From RGIG2094 sp045660065 (GTDB lineage: Bacteria > Bacillota > Clostridia > RGIG6154): a DNA stretch of 46,765 nt. The stretch lies in the NCBI GenBank assembly GCA_045660065.1, contig JAZRDC010000128.1, forward strand, positions 1 to 46,765, written 5' to 3'. The translations under genes and the position numbers were made by a program. The notes under the pieces are model-generated. The model saw only the letters and a list, made by a program, of their open reading frames with translations, had not been told where the DNA came from and did no database searches. The stretch's first letter is position 1, and the number at the start of each line of letters is the position of its first letter. Shown piece by piece: positions 33,557 to 41,572 of the stretch.

Positions 33557-33582
33557 GACTTTTATTGCTGAAATGCTATAAT
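33555..33582 (+). promoter_or_regulatory. Promoter of GH3 array gene 5
   Basis: TTGACT (33555-33560) and TATAAT (33577-33582) are 16 bp apart, with TGC before the -10. The context CCATTGACTTT and GCTATAAT is shared with array genes 1 and 3. Confidence 0.8.
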
Positions 33583-33625
33583 TTACCTAAATGCAGTTTA
33601 TTAAAATAAACAAGGAGATTTTATT

Positions 33626-35221
33626 ATGAAAGACCTGAAACCATTAAAATTTGAAGAATTAACTTTAGAACAAAAACTGGGCATGGTATCTTGCGGATAT
33701 GTGCTTATGGATTCAGACTGGGAAGACTTTGACTCAAATTTAGAATACACATTAGATGCCATCAGAAATCACCGTTTAGGTTCTGTATGGATGAGTCCCG
33801 GAACCAAAAGTTTTGAATATGCTATGGGAAAAATCCAGGAAGTTGCTGATTACCCTGTTTTAATATTCACAGATGCTGAAAGCGGTATTGGTGAATATAA
33901 AATCGGCAAACACAACGCCCTTGGCACAACAGACAATGAAGAATATGCTTACGCATTTGGTAAGGTTGTTGGTGTTACTGCAAGAAAAATGGGCTACAAT
34001 ATCGTTTGTAACCCTGTATTAGATGCATTTGTTGGTGCTCGCTATCTTGGAACAGATAAAGAAAAAGTTGCAAAACTCGGTGCGGCTATTGCAAGAGGTA
34101 TGCACGACGCAGGAATTATGAATGTTGCAAAACATTACCCAAGTGCAGGTGCAGATGTGGGCGTTGACGCTCATATGGCAGCAAGTGTTTCTTATAAAAC
34201 TGAAGAAATGCTTATAGAAAAATCATTATATCCTTACATCCAACTTAACAATCAGGGCTTGATTGATGGTATTATGGTAGGTCACTTAAGAATGGCTGAA
34301 ATTGACCCTAAACTTCCTTCTTCCCTTTCAAAAAAAGTTATTGATATTATTAAAAGACATGGCTATAACGGGCTTTTTGTTACAGACTGCTTAAGAATGA
34401 TGGGCGTTATGTCTGACTTTGGCGAAGTTGACCCTAAGGGTATGTGCATTGAAGCAGGTAACCACGTTGCGCTTGACTGGGATTACACAAAAAGAGCATA
34501 CGATGCAATGGTAGATTGCTATAACAGAGGTCTTCTTTCTGATGAAAAACTTGACGAGGCGGTTAAGAAAATTTTAGAATATCAGGAAAAAGTTATAAAT
34601 CTTCCTGAACCTGCTGAAATTACTGAAGATGACCTTGATAAATTCAACAGCATCAACAAAGACTCAGTTGTTGCAATGGTTGATGATGGAATAGATGTTG
34701 CACTTTCAAAAGAAGGAAAACACTTCTTTGCAATTATGGTTGAAAACGGTGCTTCTGTTGCAGATGACGGAAAAGTTACAGTTGATACATTCTCAACAAA
34801 ATGGTTTGATCCAAACCACGTTGCTGACAGATTAAAAGAACTTTTCCCTAACTCAAAAGTTCACTTTATTGACCAGTTCCCATCACCTCACCAGAATATG
34901 ATGCTTTTACACAATGCAATGGATTGTGAAGACTATGTATTTATGACATTTACAGATAAAAAGGCTTACGGTGGTCTTGACAGATTCACATCAAGACTTC
35001 TTACAGTTATGACAGCCTGCTTGCTTAATTCAAGAACAAACGGTAAAATAGCATCTGTTGTTCACTTCGGTAATGCAAGAGTTTTAGAAGACTTGCCTGA
35101 CCACTTCCCACGAGTAATCATCGGCGGTCAGTCACCTGACTGTGTTGATTGCACATTGGATGTTGTAGCAGGACTTCACGAAGCAAAAGGACATCTTACA
35201 TACGAAGTTAATCTGAAATAA
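33626..35221 (+). CDS. GH3-family glycosidase, NagZ-type, array gene 5
   Basis: This 531-aa paralog has KHYPS (169-173), Asp181-Ala-His183 and FVTDCLRMMG with nucleophile Asp254; the KH-to-Asp loop is 11 residues. It shares with array gene 6 the nucleophile context TDCLRMMG or SDCLRMMG (genes 1-4 have TDAL) and a shorter loop before LGTDK. Only 8 of the first 58 residues differ between genes 5 and 6, so they are probably the most recent duplicates. The ATG at 33626 follows AAGGAG. There is no signal peptide. Confidence 0.92.
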   Translation: MKDLKPLKFEELTLEQKLGMVSCGYVLMDSDWEDFDSNLEYTLDAIRNHRLGSVWMSPGTKSFEYAMGKIQEVADYPVLIFTDAESGIGEYKIGKHNALGTTDNEEYAYAFGKVVGVTARKMGYNIVCNPVLDAFVGARYLGTDKEKVAKLGAAIARGMHDAGIMNVAKHYPSAGADVGVDAHMAASVSYKTEEMLIEKSLYPYIQLNNQGLIDGIMVGHLRMAEIDPKLPSSLSKKVIDIIKRHGYNGLFVTDCLRMMGVMSDFGEVDPKGMCIEAGNHVALDWDYTKRAYDAMVDCYNRGLLSDEKLDEAVKKILEYQEKVINLPEPAEITEDDLDKFNSINKDSVVAMVDDGIDVALSKEGKHFFAIMVENGASVADDGKVTVDTFSTKWFDPNHVADRLKELFPNSKVHFIDQFPSPHQNMMLLHNAMDCEDYVFMTFTDKKAYGGLDRFTSRLLTVMTACLLNSRTNGKIASVVHFGNARVLEDLPDHFPRVIIGGQSPDCVDCTLDVVAGLHEAKGHLTYEVNLK

Positions 35222-35228
35222 TCTTTTT

Positions 35229-35260
35229 AAATCCCCACAACAAAGGTTGTGGGGATTTGT
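35229..35260 (+). terminator. Intrinsic terminator of GH3 array gene 5
   Basis: AAATCCCCACAAC (35229-35241) pairs with GTTGTGGGGATTT (35246-35258) around AAAG; the following T run is weak and interrupted. Confidence 0.8.
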
Positions 35261-35263
35261 TAT

Positions 35264-35292
35264 TTGCTTTTTATGTTCATCTGTGATATAAT
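35264..35292 (+). promoter_or_regulatory. Promoter of GH3 array gene 6
   Basis: TTGCTT (35264-35269) and TATAAT (35287-35292) are 17 bp apart, with TGA before the -10 (extended -10). Confidence 0.65.
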
Positions 35293-35321
35293 CAACGTAA
35301 TATCAAAAGGAGGGGTTAATA

Positions 35322-36902
35322 GTGAAAGAATTAAAACCATTGAAATTCGAAGAATTAACTTTAGAACAAAAACTTGGTATGGTATCTTGCGGATATATTT
35401 TATCCGACTCCGACTGGGAAGATTTTGATTCTAATTTAGAATACACCATCCAGGCAATCAAAGAGCACCGATTAGGTTCTGTTTGGATGTGCCCCACAAA
35501 AAGCTTTGACTATGCATACAATAAAATCAAAGAAGCTGCCGACTATCCTATTTTAATCTTTACTGATGCAGAATGTGGCATCGGAGAACATTTAATTGGA
35601 AAACACGGTGCATTGGGAGCAACCGATAATGAAGAATATGCTTACGCATTCGGCAAGGTTGTTGGTGTTACTGCAAGAAAGAAAGGCTACAACGTAGTTT
35701 GCAACCCTGTTATTGACTTGATTAATGAAGACAGATACTTAGGTACCGATAAGAAAAAAGTCGCAAAGCTTGCCGCCGCTATGGTTCGCGGTATGCACGA
35801 TGCAGGTGTTTTATCTGTTGCAAAGCATTACCCAAGTGCAACTATCGACGAGGGTTTTGACGACCATATGGAAGCCCGTGTATCTTATGCAACAAAAGAA
35901 CAACTTTTGGATTATAGCCTTTATACGTATCTGGAACTTGACAAACAGGGATTACTTGACGGTATTATGACAAGTCATTGCAAAATTCCGAATATTGACC
36001 CTGATCATCCGTCAAGCCTTTCAAAAAAGATTATAGATATCATCAGAGAGCAAGGCTTTGAAGGCTTTATTATGTCAGACTGCTTAAGAATGATGGGTGT
36101 AGTTTCAAACTATGGATGGATTGATACAAAAGGTCTTTGCATAGAAGCAGGCAACGATATTGCTCTTGATTGGGATTACACCAAACGAGCTTATGACTAT
36201 ATGGTAGATTGCTACGAAAGAGGCCTTCTCTCAAATGAAAGACTCGACGAAGCAGTAAAAAGAGTACTGGCTACTCAGGCAAAAGTTCTAAATCAACCCG
36301 CACCTGTAGAAATTACAGAAAAAGACTTAGAAAACTTTAACAAAATCAATAAAGACTCAATTTGTGCAAAAGTTGATGAGGGAGTAGAGATTGCACTCGA
36401 CAGAGATAAAAAACACCTCTTTACAATAATGGTGGAAAACGGAACTTCTATTTCAGACGATGGAAAAATCACTCTTGACACATTCAACATAAAGTGGTTT
36501 AATCCAAACCATGTAAAAGAAAGACTTTTAGAAATGTTCCCGAACTCTACAGTATTTTTCATCGACCAGTTCCCATCACCAAATCAGAACATGAAACTTT
36601 TGCACAGCAATGTGGACTATGACGATGTTGTGTTTATGACATTCACCGCAAAAAAAGCCTATTCAGGCCTTGACAGATTTACTTCCCGTATTTTATCTGT
36701 TATTAACGCACTTATGAGAAATAAACGAATTTCAACTTTGGTCCACTTTGGAACTGCAACAGTTTTAGAAGACTTTACAGACCATTTCCCACGAGTTATC
36801 ATCGGCGGTCTTTCACCTGACTGTGTAGACTGCACCTTAGACGTCTTAGCAGGAATATATCCCGCAAAGGGAACACTCCCATACGAAATAAACTTAAAAT
36901 AA
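35322..36902 (+). CDS. GH3-family glycosidase, NagZ-type, array gene 6
   Basis: This 526-aa paralog has KHYPS (168-172), Asp180-Asp-His182 and IMSDCLRMMG with nucleophile Asp253; the KH-to-Asp loop is 11 residues. The start is a GTG at 35322, 8-9 nt after AAAGGAGG. The substitution of TD by SD before the nucleophile, and DDH in the pair, are the main differences from gene 5. The C-terminal domain ends KGTLPYEINLK. It is the last array gene and is followed by a 38-bp perfect palindrome. There is no signal peptide. Confidence 0.92.
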   Translation: MKELKPLKFEELTLEQKLGMVSCGYILSDSDWEDFDSNLEYTIQAIKEHRLGSVWMCPTKSFDYAYNKIKEAADYPILIFTDAECGIGEHLIGKHGALGATDNEEYAYAFGKVVGVTARKKGYNVVCNPVIDLINEDRYLGTDKKKVAKLAAAMVRGMHDAGVLSVAKHYPSATIDEGFDDHMEARVSYATKEQLLDYSLYTYLELDKQGLLDGIMTSHCKIPNIDPDHPSSLSKKIIDIIREQGFEGFIMSDCLRMMGVVSNYGWIDTKGLCIEAGNDIALDWDYTKRAYDYMVDCYERGLLSNERLDEAVKRVLATQAKVLNQPAPVEITEKDLENFNKINKDSICAKVDEGVEIALDRDKKHLFTIMVENGTSISDDGKITLDTFNIKWFNPNHVKERLLEMFPNSTVFFIDQFPSPNQNMKLLHSNVDYDDVVFMTFTAKKAYSGLDRFTSRILSVINALMRNKRISTLVHFGTATVLEDFTDHFPRVIIGGLSPDCVDCTLDVLAGIYPAKGTLPYEINLK

Positions 36903-36917
36903 AAATATAGAATTTTA

Positions 36918-36955
36918 CGGGGGAAAACCTTTCTTATAAGAAAGGTTTTCCCCCG
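36918..36955. repeat. 38-bp perfect palindrome after the GH3 array
   Basis: CGGGGGAAAACCTTTCTTA pairs with its exact complement up to 36955. There is no T run, so it is at best a weak terminator. The GC-plus-A composition and the following GCCCCTTTTCC suggest a dispersed intergenic repeat, but only one copy is in this window. Confidence 0.7.
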
Positions 36956-36980
36956 TGCCCCTTTTCCAAAGAATTTTTAT

Positions 36981-37012
36981 AAAAAGGAGGTGTAAATTAT
37001 TTTACACCTCCT
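36981..37012 (-). terminator. Terminator of the ddl-cysK run / repeat family B, copy 2
   Basis: AGGAGGTGTAAA (36985-36996) pairs with TTTACACCTCCT (37001-37012) around TTAT. The minus-strand transcript continues into TTTTT, so it ends the cysK transcript. It matches 30002-30033 at 28 of 32 positions. Confidence 0.85.
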
Positions 37013-37053
37013 AAATTAAATTTTCTTTTGTATTTTTACCGTTTAATCCTTAA

Positions 37054-37980
37054 CTACTCGAACAAAGGAGTTGAGAAATATTTTTCTGCTGTGTCAGGAA
37101 GTACTGTTACCACAGTTTTCCCGGGGCCTAACACTTTGGCAAGTTTTATTGCCGCCGCAACATTAGTTCCACTTGAAATACCGCACATAATTCCTTCTTT
37201 TGCCGCTAAATCTTTTGAAACCTGAATGGCTTCTTCGTCTTTTATAATGCAAACATCGTCATAAATATCCTGATTTAAAATCGGAGGAATAAGTCCGTCG
37301 CCGATGCCCATCTGAAGATGTGTTCCAATTGCACCGCCTGATAAAATTGCCGCATTTTCAGGCTCTACCGCCCAGATAAGCATATCAGGATTTTCCGCCT
37401 TTAATGTTTCGCCGATACCTGTAATGGTTCCGCCTGTGCCAATTCCTGAACAAAATCCGTGTATAGGTGCGTGAATTTGTTCTAAAATTTCCCTGCCTGT
37501 CTGATATCTCTGAATTTCAGGGTTTGCAGGATTTTCAAACTGCTGAGGAACAAACACATTCGGGTCTTCTTCCTGCATTTTAAGTGCGAGTTTTAAGCAC
37601 TCTTCAATACAATCACCGATATTTCCTGCGTCGTGTACCAAAATTACCTCTGCACCGTAGTGATTAACAAGTTTTCTTCTTTCTTCACTTACAGAGTCAG
37701 GCATAATAATTTTTGTTTTGTAGCCAAATACTGCGCCAACCAATGCAAGACCAATGCCCTGATTTCCACTTGTAGGCTCAACAATAATTGTATCTTTGTT
37801 TATCTTACCCTGTGCTTTTGCACGCATTATCATATTATAAGCAGTTCTTGTTTTTATTGAACCGCCAACATTAAGCCCCTCGAATTTTACTAAAATATCA
37901 GCGCCATCCTTAGGTGCAATATTTTGAAGTTTTATAATCGGAGTATTGCCGATGGCTTCCAAAATATTGTTATAAACCAT
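37054..37980 (-). CDS. cysK: Cysteine synthase (PLP-dependent, CysK family)
   Basis: CysK-type enzymes make cysteine from O-acetylserine (or O-phosphoserine) and sulfide, using pyridoxal phosphate. The 308-aa protein has NTPIIKL near the N terminus, the PLP Lys43 in NVGGSIKTRTA, EPTSGNQGIGLA (phosphate/substrate loop), CSGIGTGGTITGIG (PLP phosphate) and GISSGTNVAAA. Most relatives read SVKDR and TSGNTG at the first two sites, so the acceptor substrate may differ. I chose the ATG at 37980 because GAGGTG lies 6 nt upstream; the GTG at 37989 lies within that site. It is the last gene of the ddl-cysK run, 23 bp after metY. Confidence 0.93.
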   Translation of the reverse strand: MVYNNILEAIGNTPIIKLQNIAPKDGADILVKFEGLNVGGSIKTRTAYNMIMRAKAQGKINKDTIIVEPTSGNQGIGLALVGAVFGYKTKIIMPDSVSEERRKLVNHYGAEVILVHDAGNIGDCIEECLKLALKMQEEDPNVFVPQQFENPANPEIQRYQTGREILEQIHAPIHGFCSGIGTGGTITGIGETLKAENPDMLIWAVEPENAAILSGGAIGTHLQMGIGDGLIPPILNQDIYDDVCIIKDEEAIQVSKDLAAKEGIMCGISSGTNVAAAIKLAKVLGPGKTVVTVLPDTAEKYFSTPLFE

Positions 37981-38003
37981 TAAATTCACCTCAAATTATG
38001 TAA

Positions 38004-39269
38004 TTAAATCTGATCCAGTGCCTGAGAAATATCTGCGATGATATCTTTGATGTTTTCTGTTCCCACAGAAAATCTTACCAAGCCCGGAGTGATACCTGCA
38101 GTTAAAAGTTGCTCGTCAGACATTTGTCTGTGAGTTGAACTTGCAGGGTGAAGTACGCAACTTCTGATATCTGCAACGTGAACTAAAAGTGATACCATTT
38201 TAAGGCTGTCAATAAACTTAATGCCCGCTTCTCTTCCGCCTTTTAAACTAAAGGCAATAACGCCGCTGTATCCGCCGTCTAAGTATTTAGCTGCTAAATC
38301 TTTATACTTATTACCCGGAACTGTAGGATAATTTACAAATTCAACTTTTTCGTGGTTTGATAAAAATTCTGCCACAAGTCTTGCATTTTCAGAATGGGTT
38401 CTTATTCTCATTGGGAGTGTTTCCAATCCCTGATTGATTAAGAATGCATTAAACGCAGATGGTGTTGCACCAAGGTCTCGCATAAGTTGAACTCTTGCTT
38501 TTACAATGTAAGCTGATTTTCCAAAATCTTTTGCATATGTAACACCGTGGTAAGAATCGTCAGGTGTTGTCATATCAGGGAATTTGCCACATGTCCAGTC
38601 AAAGTTACCGCTGTCAACAATAACGCCGCCAACAGTAAGTGCATGACCGTCCATATACTTTGTTGTAGAATGTGTAACAATATCTGCACCATATTCAAAA
38701 GGACGACAAAGTACAGGTGTTGCAAATGTGTTGTCAATAATAAGCGGAACATTGTTTTTATGAGCAAACTGGGCAAATTTTTCAATATCTAAAACTGAAA
38801 TTGTAGGGTTTGTGATTGTTTCACCAAAAACTGCTTTGGTATTTGGTTTTACATACTGCTGAAGTTCTTCAACAGACAATTCCTGATCAACGAAAGTAAC
38901 TTCAATACCCATTCTTTTAAGAGTTACTGCAAAAAGATTAAATGTTCCTCCATAGATTTCATTTGATGAAATCATATGGTCTCCTGCACTTAAAATATTA
39001 AGTATTGCGATAAAGTTAGCCGCCTGACCTGATGAAGTTAAAAGCGCACCTACACCGCCTTCTAAATCTGCAATTTTCTGTTCTACTGCATCAACTGTAG
39101 GATTACCGATTCTTGAATAGAAAAATCCATTTTCAGTTAAGTCAAAAAGTTTTGCAACCTGTTCGGTTGAGTTATACTTAAATGTTGTGCTCTGAAAAAT
39201 CGGAAGTGTCTGTGGACCTCCGTTTTCTGGTGTGTATCCTGAGTACAGGCATTTTGATTCCATTTCCAT
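38004..39269 (-). CDS. metY: O-acetylhomoserine sulfhydrylase (homocysteine synthase)
   Basis: MetY joins O-acetylhomoserine and sulfide (or methanethiol) to make homocysteine (or methionine). The 421-aa protein has the Cys/Met-metabolism PLP fold, SSGQAANFIAILNIL, FVDQ, PLIIDNTFATPVLCRPFEYGADIVTHSTTKYMDGH with the PLP Lys204, and VGTENIKDIIADISQAL at the end. Its N-terminal YTPENGGPQTLPIFQSTTF is typical of the MetY branch rather than cystathionine gamma-synthase. AGGAGG precedes the ATG. It pairs with cysK, so both sulfur-assimilation enzymes are co-transcribed. Confidence 0.94.
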   Translation of the reverse strand: MEMESKCLYSGYTPENGGPQTLPIFQSTTFKYNSTEQVAKLFDLTENGFFYSRIGNPTVDAVEQKIADLEGGVGALLTSSGQAANFIAILNILSAGDHMISSNEIYGGTFNLFAVTLKRMGIEVTFVDQELSVEELQQYVKPNTKAVFGETITNPTISVLDIEKFAQFAHKNNVPLIIDNTFATPVLCRPFEYGADIVTHSTTKYMDGHALTVGGVIVDSGNFDWTCGKFPDMTTPDDSYHGVTYAKDFGKSAYIVKARVQLMRDLGATPSAFNAFLINQGLETLPMRIRTHSENARLVAEFLSNHEKVEFVNYPTVPGNKYKDLAAKYLDGGYSGVIAFSLKGGREAGIKFIDSLKMVSLLVHVADIRSCVLHPASSTHRQMSDEQLLTAGITPGLVRFSVGTENIKDIIADISQALDQI

Positions 39270-39281
39270 TATATATTCCTC

Positions 39282-41021
39282 CTACATTCTTTTTGGTATT
39301 TCAATTCCCACAATATCTAAAAGTGTTTTCATAAGTGAAAGTGCTAAATCCAATATTGCAAGACGCGCATTTTTCTTTGTTTCATCGCTTTCAGCCATAA
39401 CTTTGTATTCGTGATAGAATTTATTTAAAGCAACTGCCAACTGATAAATATAATCAACCAACACATTTGGTGCCAAATCGCTTACTGCACCTTTAACTGC
39501 TGTCTGATATTCAGTTAAGAGCATATACAAATCTCTCTGAGCATCCCCTTCAGGAAGTAAAATCTTACTGTCAGTTTTTTCGCATTTTGCAAGAATTGAT
39601 GCAATTCTTACTGCAGTATACTGAACATACGGTCCTGTTTTTCCTTCAAATGAACAAAATCTTTCAACATCGAAGTTATAGTCTTTGCTTCTGTGGTTTG
39701 AAAGGTCAGCAAATTTAAGAGCACCTACGCCAACCTGATGAGCAATTTCTCTTTTTTCTTCTTCTGAAATGTCTCCGCCGATTGTTTCTCTAAGTTTGTT
39801 ATATGCCTCAGTTTCCAACGCATTTATAAGATCTTCAAGACGCATAACGCCGCCCTCACGGGTTTTGTATGGCTTTCCGTCTTTACCATTCATTGTACCA
39901 AAGCCTGCAAATTCAAGATTTAACTCTTTTCCTGCAATGCCTGTTTTTTCAACTGTTCTGAAAAGTTGTTTAAAGTGTGTACCCTGACGGTTATCAACAA
40001 TATAAATCATTCTTTCAGAGTCAAATTCGTCAACACGCTGCAAAATAGTTGCAAGGTCTGTTGTAGAATAAAGAATAGCCCCGTCAGACTTTTCAAGAAT
40101 AAATGGTGGAAGCGGAGGATTATCATTTTCATTTGTTATATCAATAACCAGCGCACCATCGTCAACCTGCGCAAAGCCTTTATCCTTCAAGGTCTGAATC
40201 ATATCGGCAGTTACAGTTCTTGTATCGCTTTCGCCCTTCCAGAGGTCAAAATCAACACCGAGTCTTGCGTAGTTTTTCTTTAAATCTTCAATAGAAACTG
40301 CTAAAACTTTCTGCCAGATATCAAAGTAAATTCCTTCACCCTTCTGAAGTTCAAAAGTAAGTCTTTTACATTCTGCCATAACGGACTCATCACTTTTTGC
40401 TTCCATACTCTTTGCAGGATATGTTTTTTCAAGAACTGAAATTGTTATGTGTTTGCTTCTATCTTCTTCTGTCTGCAAATTTTCAATGCCGAACTGTTCG
40501 ATGATACCTGAAATTACAATACCCATCTGAAGTCCCCAGTCGCCAAGATGAACATCGCCCAAAACATCATTTCCGTCAAATCTTAACAATCTTTTAATGC
40601 TTTCGCCAATGATTGCAGAACGAAGATGACCAACATGAAGTGATTTTGCAACATTTGCTCCGCCATAGTCAACAACTGTCTTTTGTGGAGCATTTGTTTT
40701 ATCAAAAAGGAAGTTTTCTCCTTCTTTCATTTTATTTACAAAATCTGTTAAGAATTCATCTTTAACAACAATGTTCAAAAATCCCGGAGGACACGCAACA
40801 ACTGACTCAAAATCGTCGTCGCCTGATAAAATATCTGCGATTTTGCCTGCAATATCCATTGGCTTTTCTTTGTAAGTTTTAGCCAGTGGCAAGCAAGCAT
40901 TACACTGATACTGACAAAGGTCAGGTCTGCCTGATACCGATACATAAGCACTGCTACCGTCGTAGCCTGCTATGGTAAACGCTTCTTTAACTTTATCTGT
41001 TAATATATCTCTGAAATTCAT
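39282..41021 (-). CDS. argS: Arginyl-tRNA synthetase
   Basis: ArgRS charges tRNA-Arg in the cytoplasm. The 579-aa protein has the N-terminal tRNA additional domain, the HIGH motif in NVAKSLHVGHLRSAIIGE (HVGH at 129-132), YSTTDLATILQRVD, the KMSKS-site equivalent KTREGGVMRLEDL and the C-terminal anticodon-binding domain (EGKTGPYVQYTAVRIASIL). A fragmentary class I KMSKS motif is normal for ArgRS. It lies 12 bp before metY. Confidence 0.98.
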   Translation of the reverse strand: MNFRDILTDKVKEAFTIAGYDGSSAYVSVSGRPDLCQYQCNACLPLAKTYKEKPMDIAGKIADILSGDDDFESVVACPPGFLNIVVKDEFLTDFVNKMKEGENFLFDKTNAPQKTVVDYGGANVAKSLHVGHLRSAIIGESIKRLLRFDGNDVLGDVHLGDWGLQMGIVISGIIEQFGIENLQTEEDRSKHITISVLEKTYPAKSMEAKSDESVMAECKRLTFELQKGEGIYFDIWQKVLAVSIEDLKKNYARLGVDFDLWKGESDTRTVTADMIQTLKDKGFAQVDDGALVIDITNENDNPPLPPFILEKSDGAILYSTTDLATILQRVDEFDSERMIYIVDNRQGTHFKQLFRTVEKTGIAGKELNLEFAGFGTMNGKDGKPYKTREGGVMRLEDLINALETEAYNKLRETIGGDISEEEKREIAHQVGVGALKFADLSNHRSKDYNFDVERFCSFEGKTGPYVQYTAVRIASILAKCEKTDSKILLPEGDAQRDLYMLLTEYQTAVKGAVSDLAPNVLVDYIYQLAVALNKFYHEYKVMAESDETKKNARLAILDLALSLMKTLLDIVGIEIPKRM

Positions 41022-41040
41022 AATTTTAACCTTTCTGAAA

Positions 41041-41556
41041 TTAGTTATTTGTAAGTTTCAACACTTTTGACTTAACAAGTGCAAAATAAATTGCAAGAGT
41101 TACAATAAAATCGAATGTGTGGTGAAGTGCAAAAATTCCTGTTCCCACATAAAGAGGACTCTGAAGTCCTGTGCCTGAGAAAAAACTGAACCATATTGCA
41201 ACAATTATTGCCTCTGCACCTGCGTGAAGAATAAGAGTTACAAGATATGTAACAAAAACATTAAGTTTTGATGTTGATTTTTTAAGCATATTTGCCGCAA
41301 CCAAGGCGAACAAAAGATGTGAAAGTGCACGAAGCCCAACGATTGGAATATATTTCATAAAGAAACTGAGCGCTGTTCCAAGTGCTACAAACACGGTAAC
41401 TGTCGGATTAATAAACATAGCAACCATCAAAGGCACGTGAGCAAATGGTGTTGCTGAAAATTCAGGCAATCCGCTTAAATTAGGAAGTGTAAGGGGAATT
41501 ATAAATGCTATTGCAACCAAAAGCCCTGCAATTACTATTTCTTTTGTTTTTTTCAT
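41041..41556 (-). CDS. Small multi-spanning membrane protein, likely ECF transporter S component
   Basis: The 171-aa protein has five or six hydrophobic segments (from IVIAGLLVAIAFIIPLTL onward) and the general pattern of an energy-coupling-factor substrate-binding (S) subunit: a short basic N terminus with an Ala-rich first helix, HVPLMVAMFINPTVTVFVALG and GLRALSHLLFALVAA. It would capture a vitamin or other micronutrient and share a separate EcfA/EcfT module, which is not in the window. The ligand is not recognised. It lies between ctpA and argS with 16 and 19 bp gaps. Confidence 0.7.
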   Translation of the reverse strand: MKKTKEIVIAGLLVAIAFIIPLTLPNLSGLPEFSATPFAHVPLMVAMFINPTVTVFVALGTALSFFMKYIPIVGLRALSHLLFALVAANMLKKSTSKLNVFVTYLVTLILHAGAEAIIVAIWFSFFSGTGLQSPLYVGTGIFALHHTFDFIVTLAIYFALVKSKVLKLTNN

Positions 41557-41572
41557 TTTTTATCTGCTCCTT

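Noticed and set aside
26493..36902. GH3 array as a polysaccharide utilisation locus with transporters
   Set aside because: No SusC/D, ABC or PTS components and no secreted glycosidase are present among or beside the six genes.
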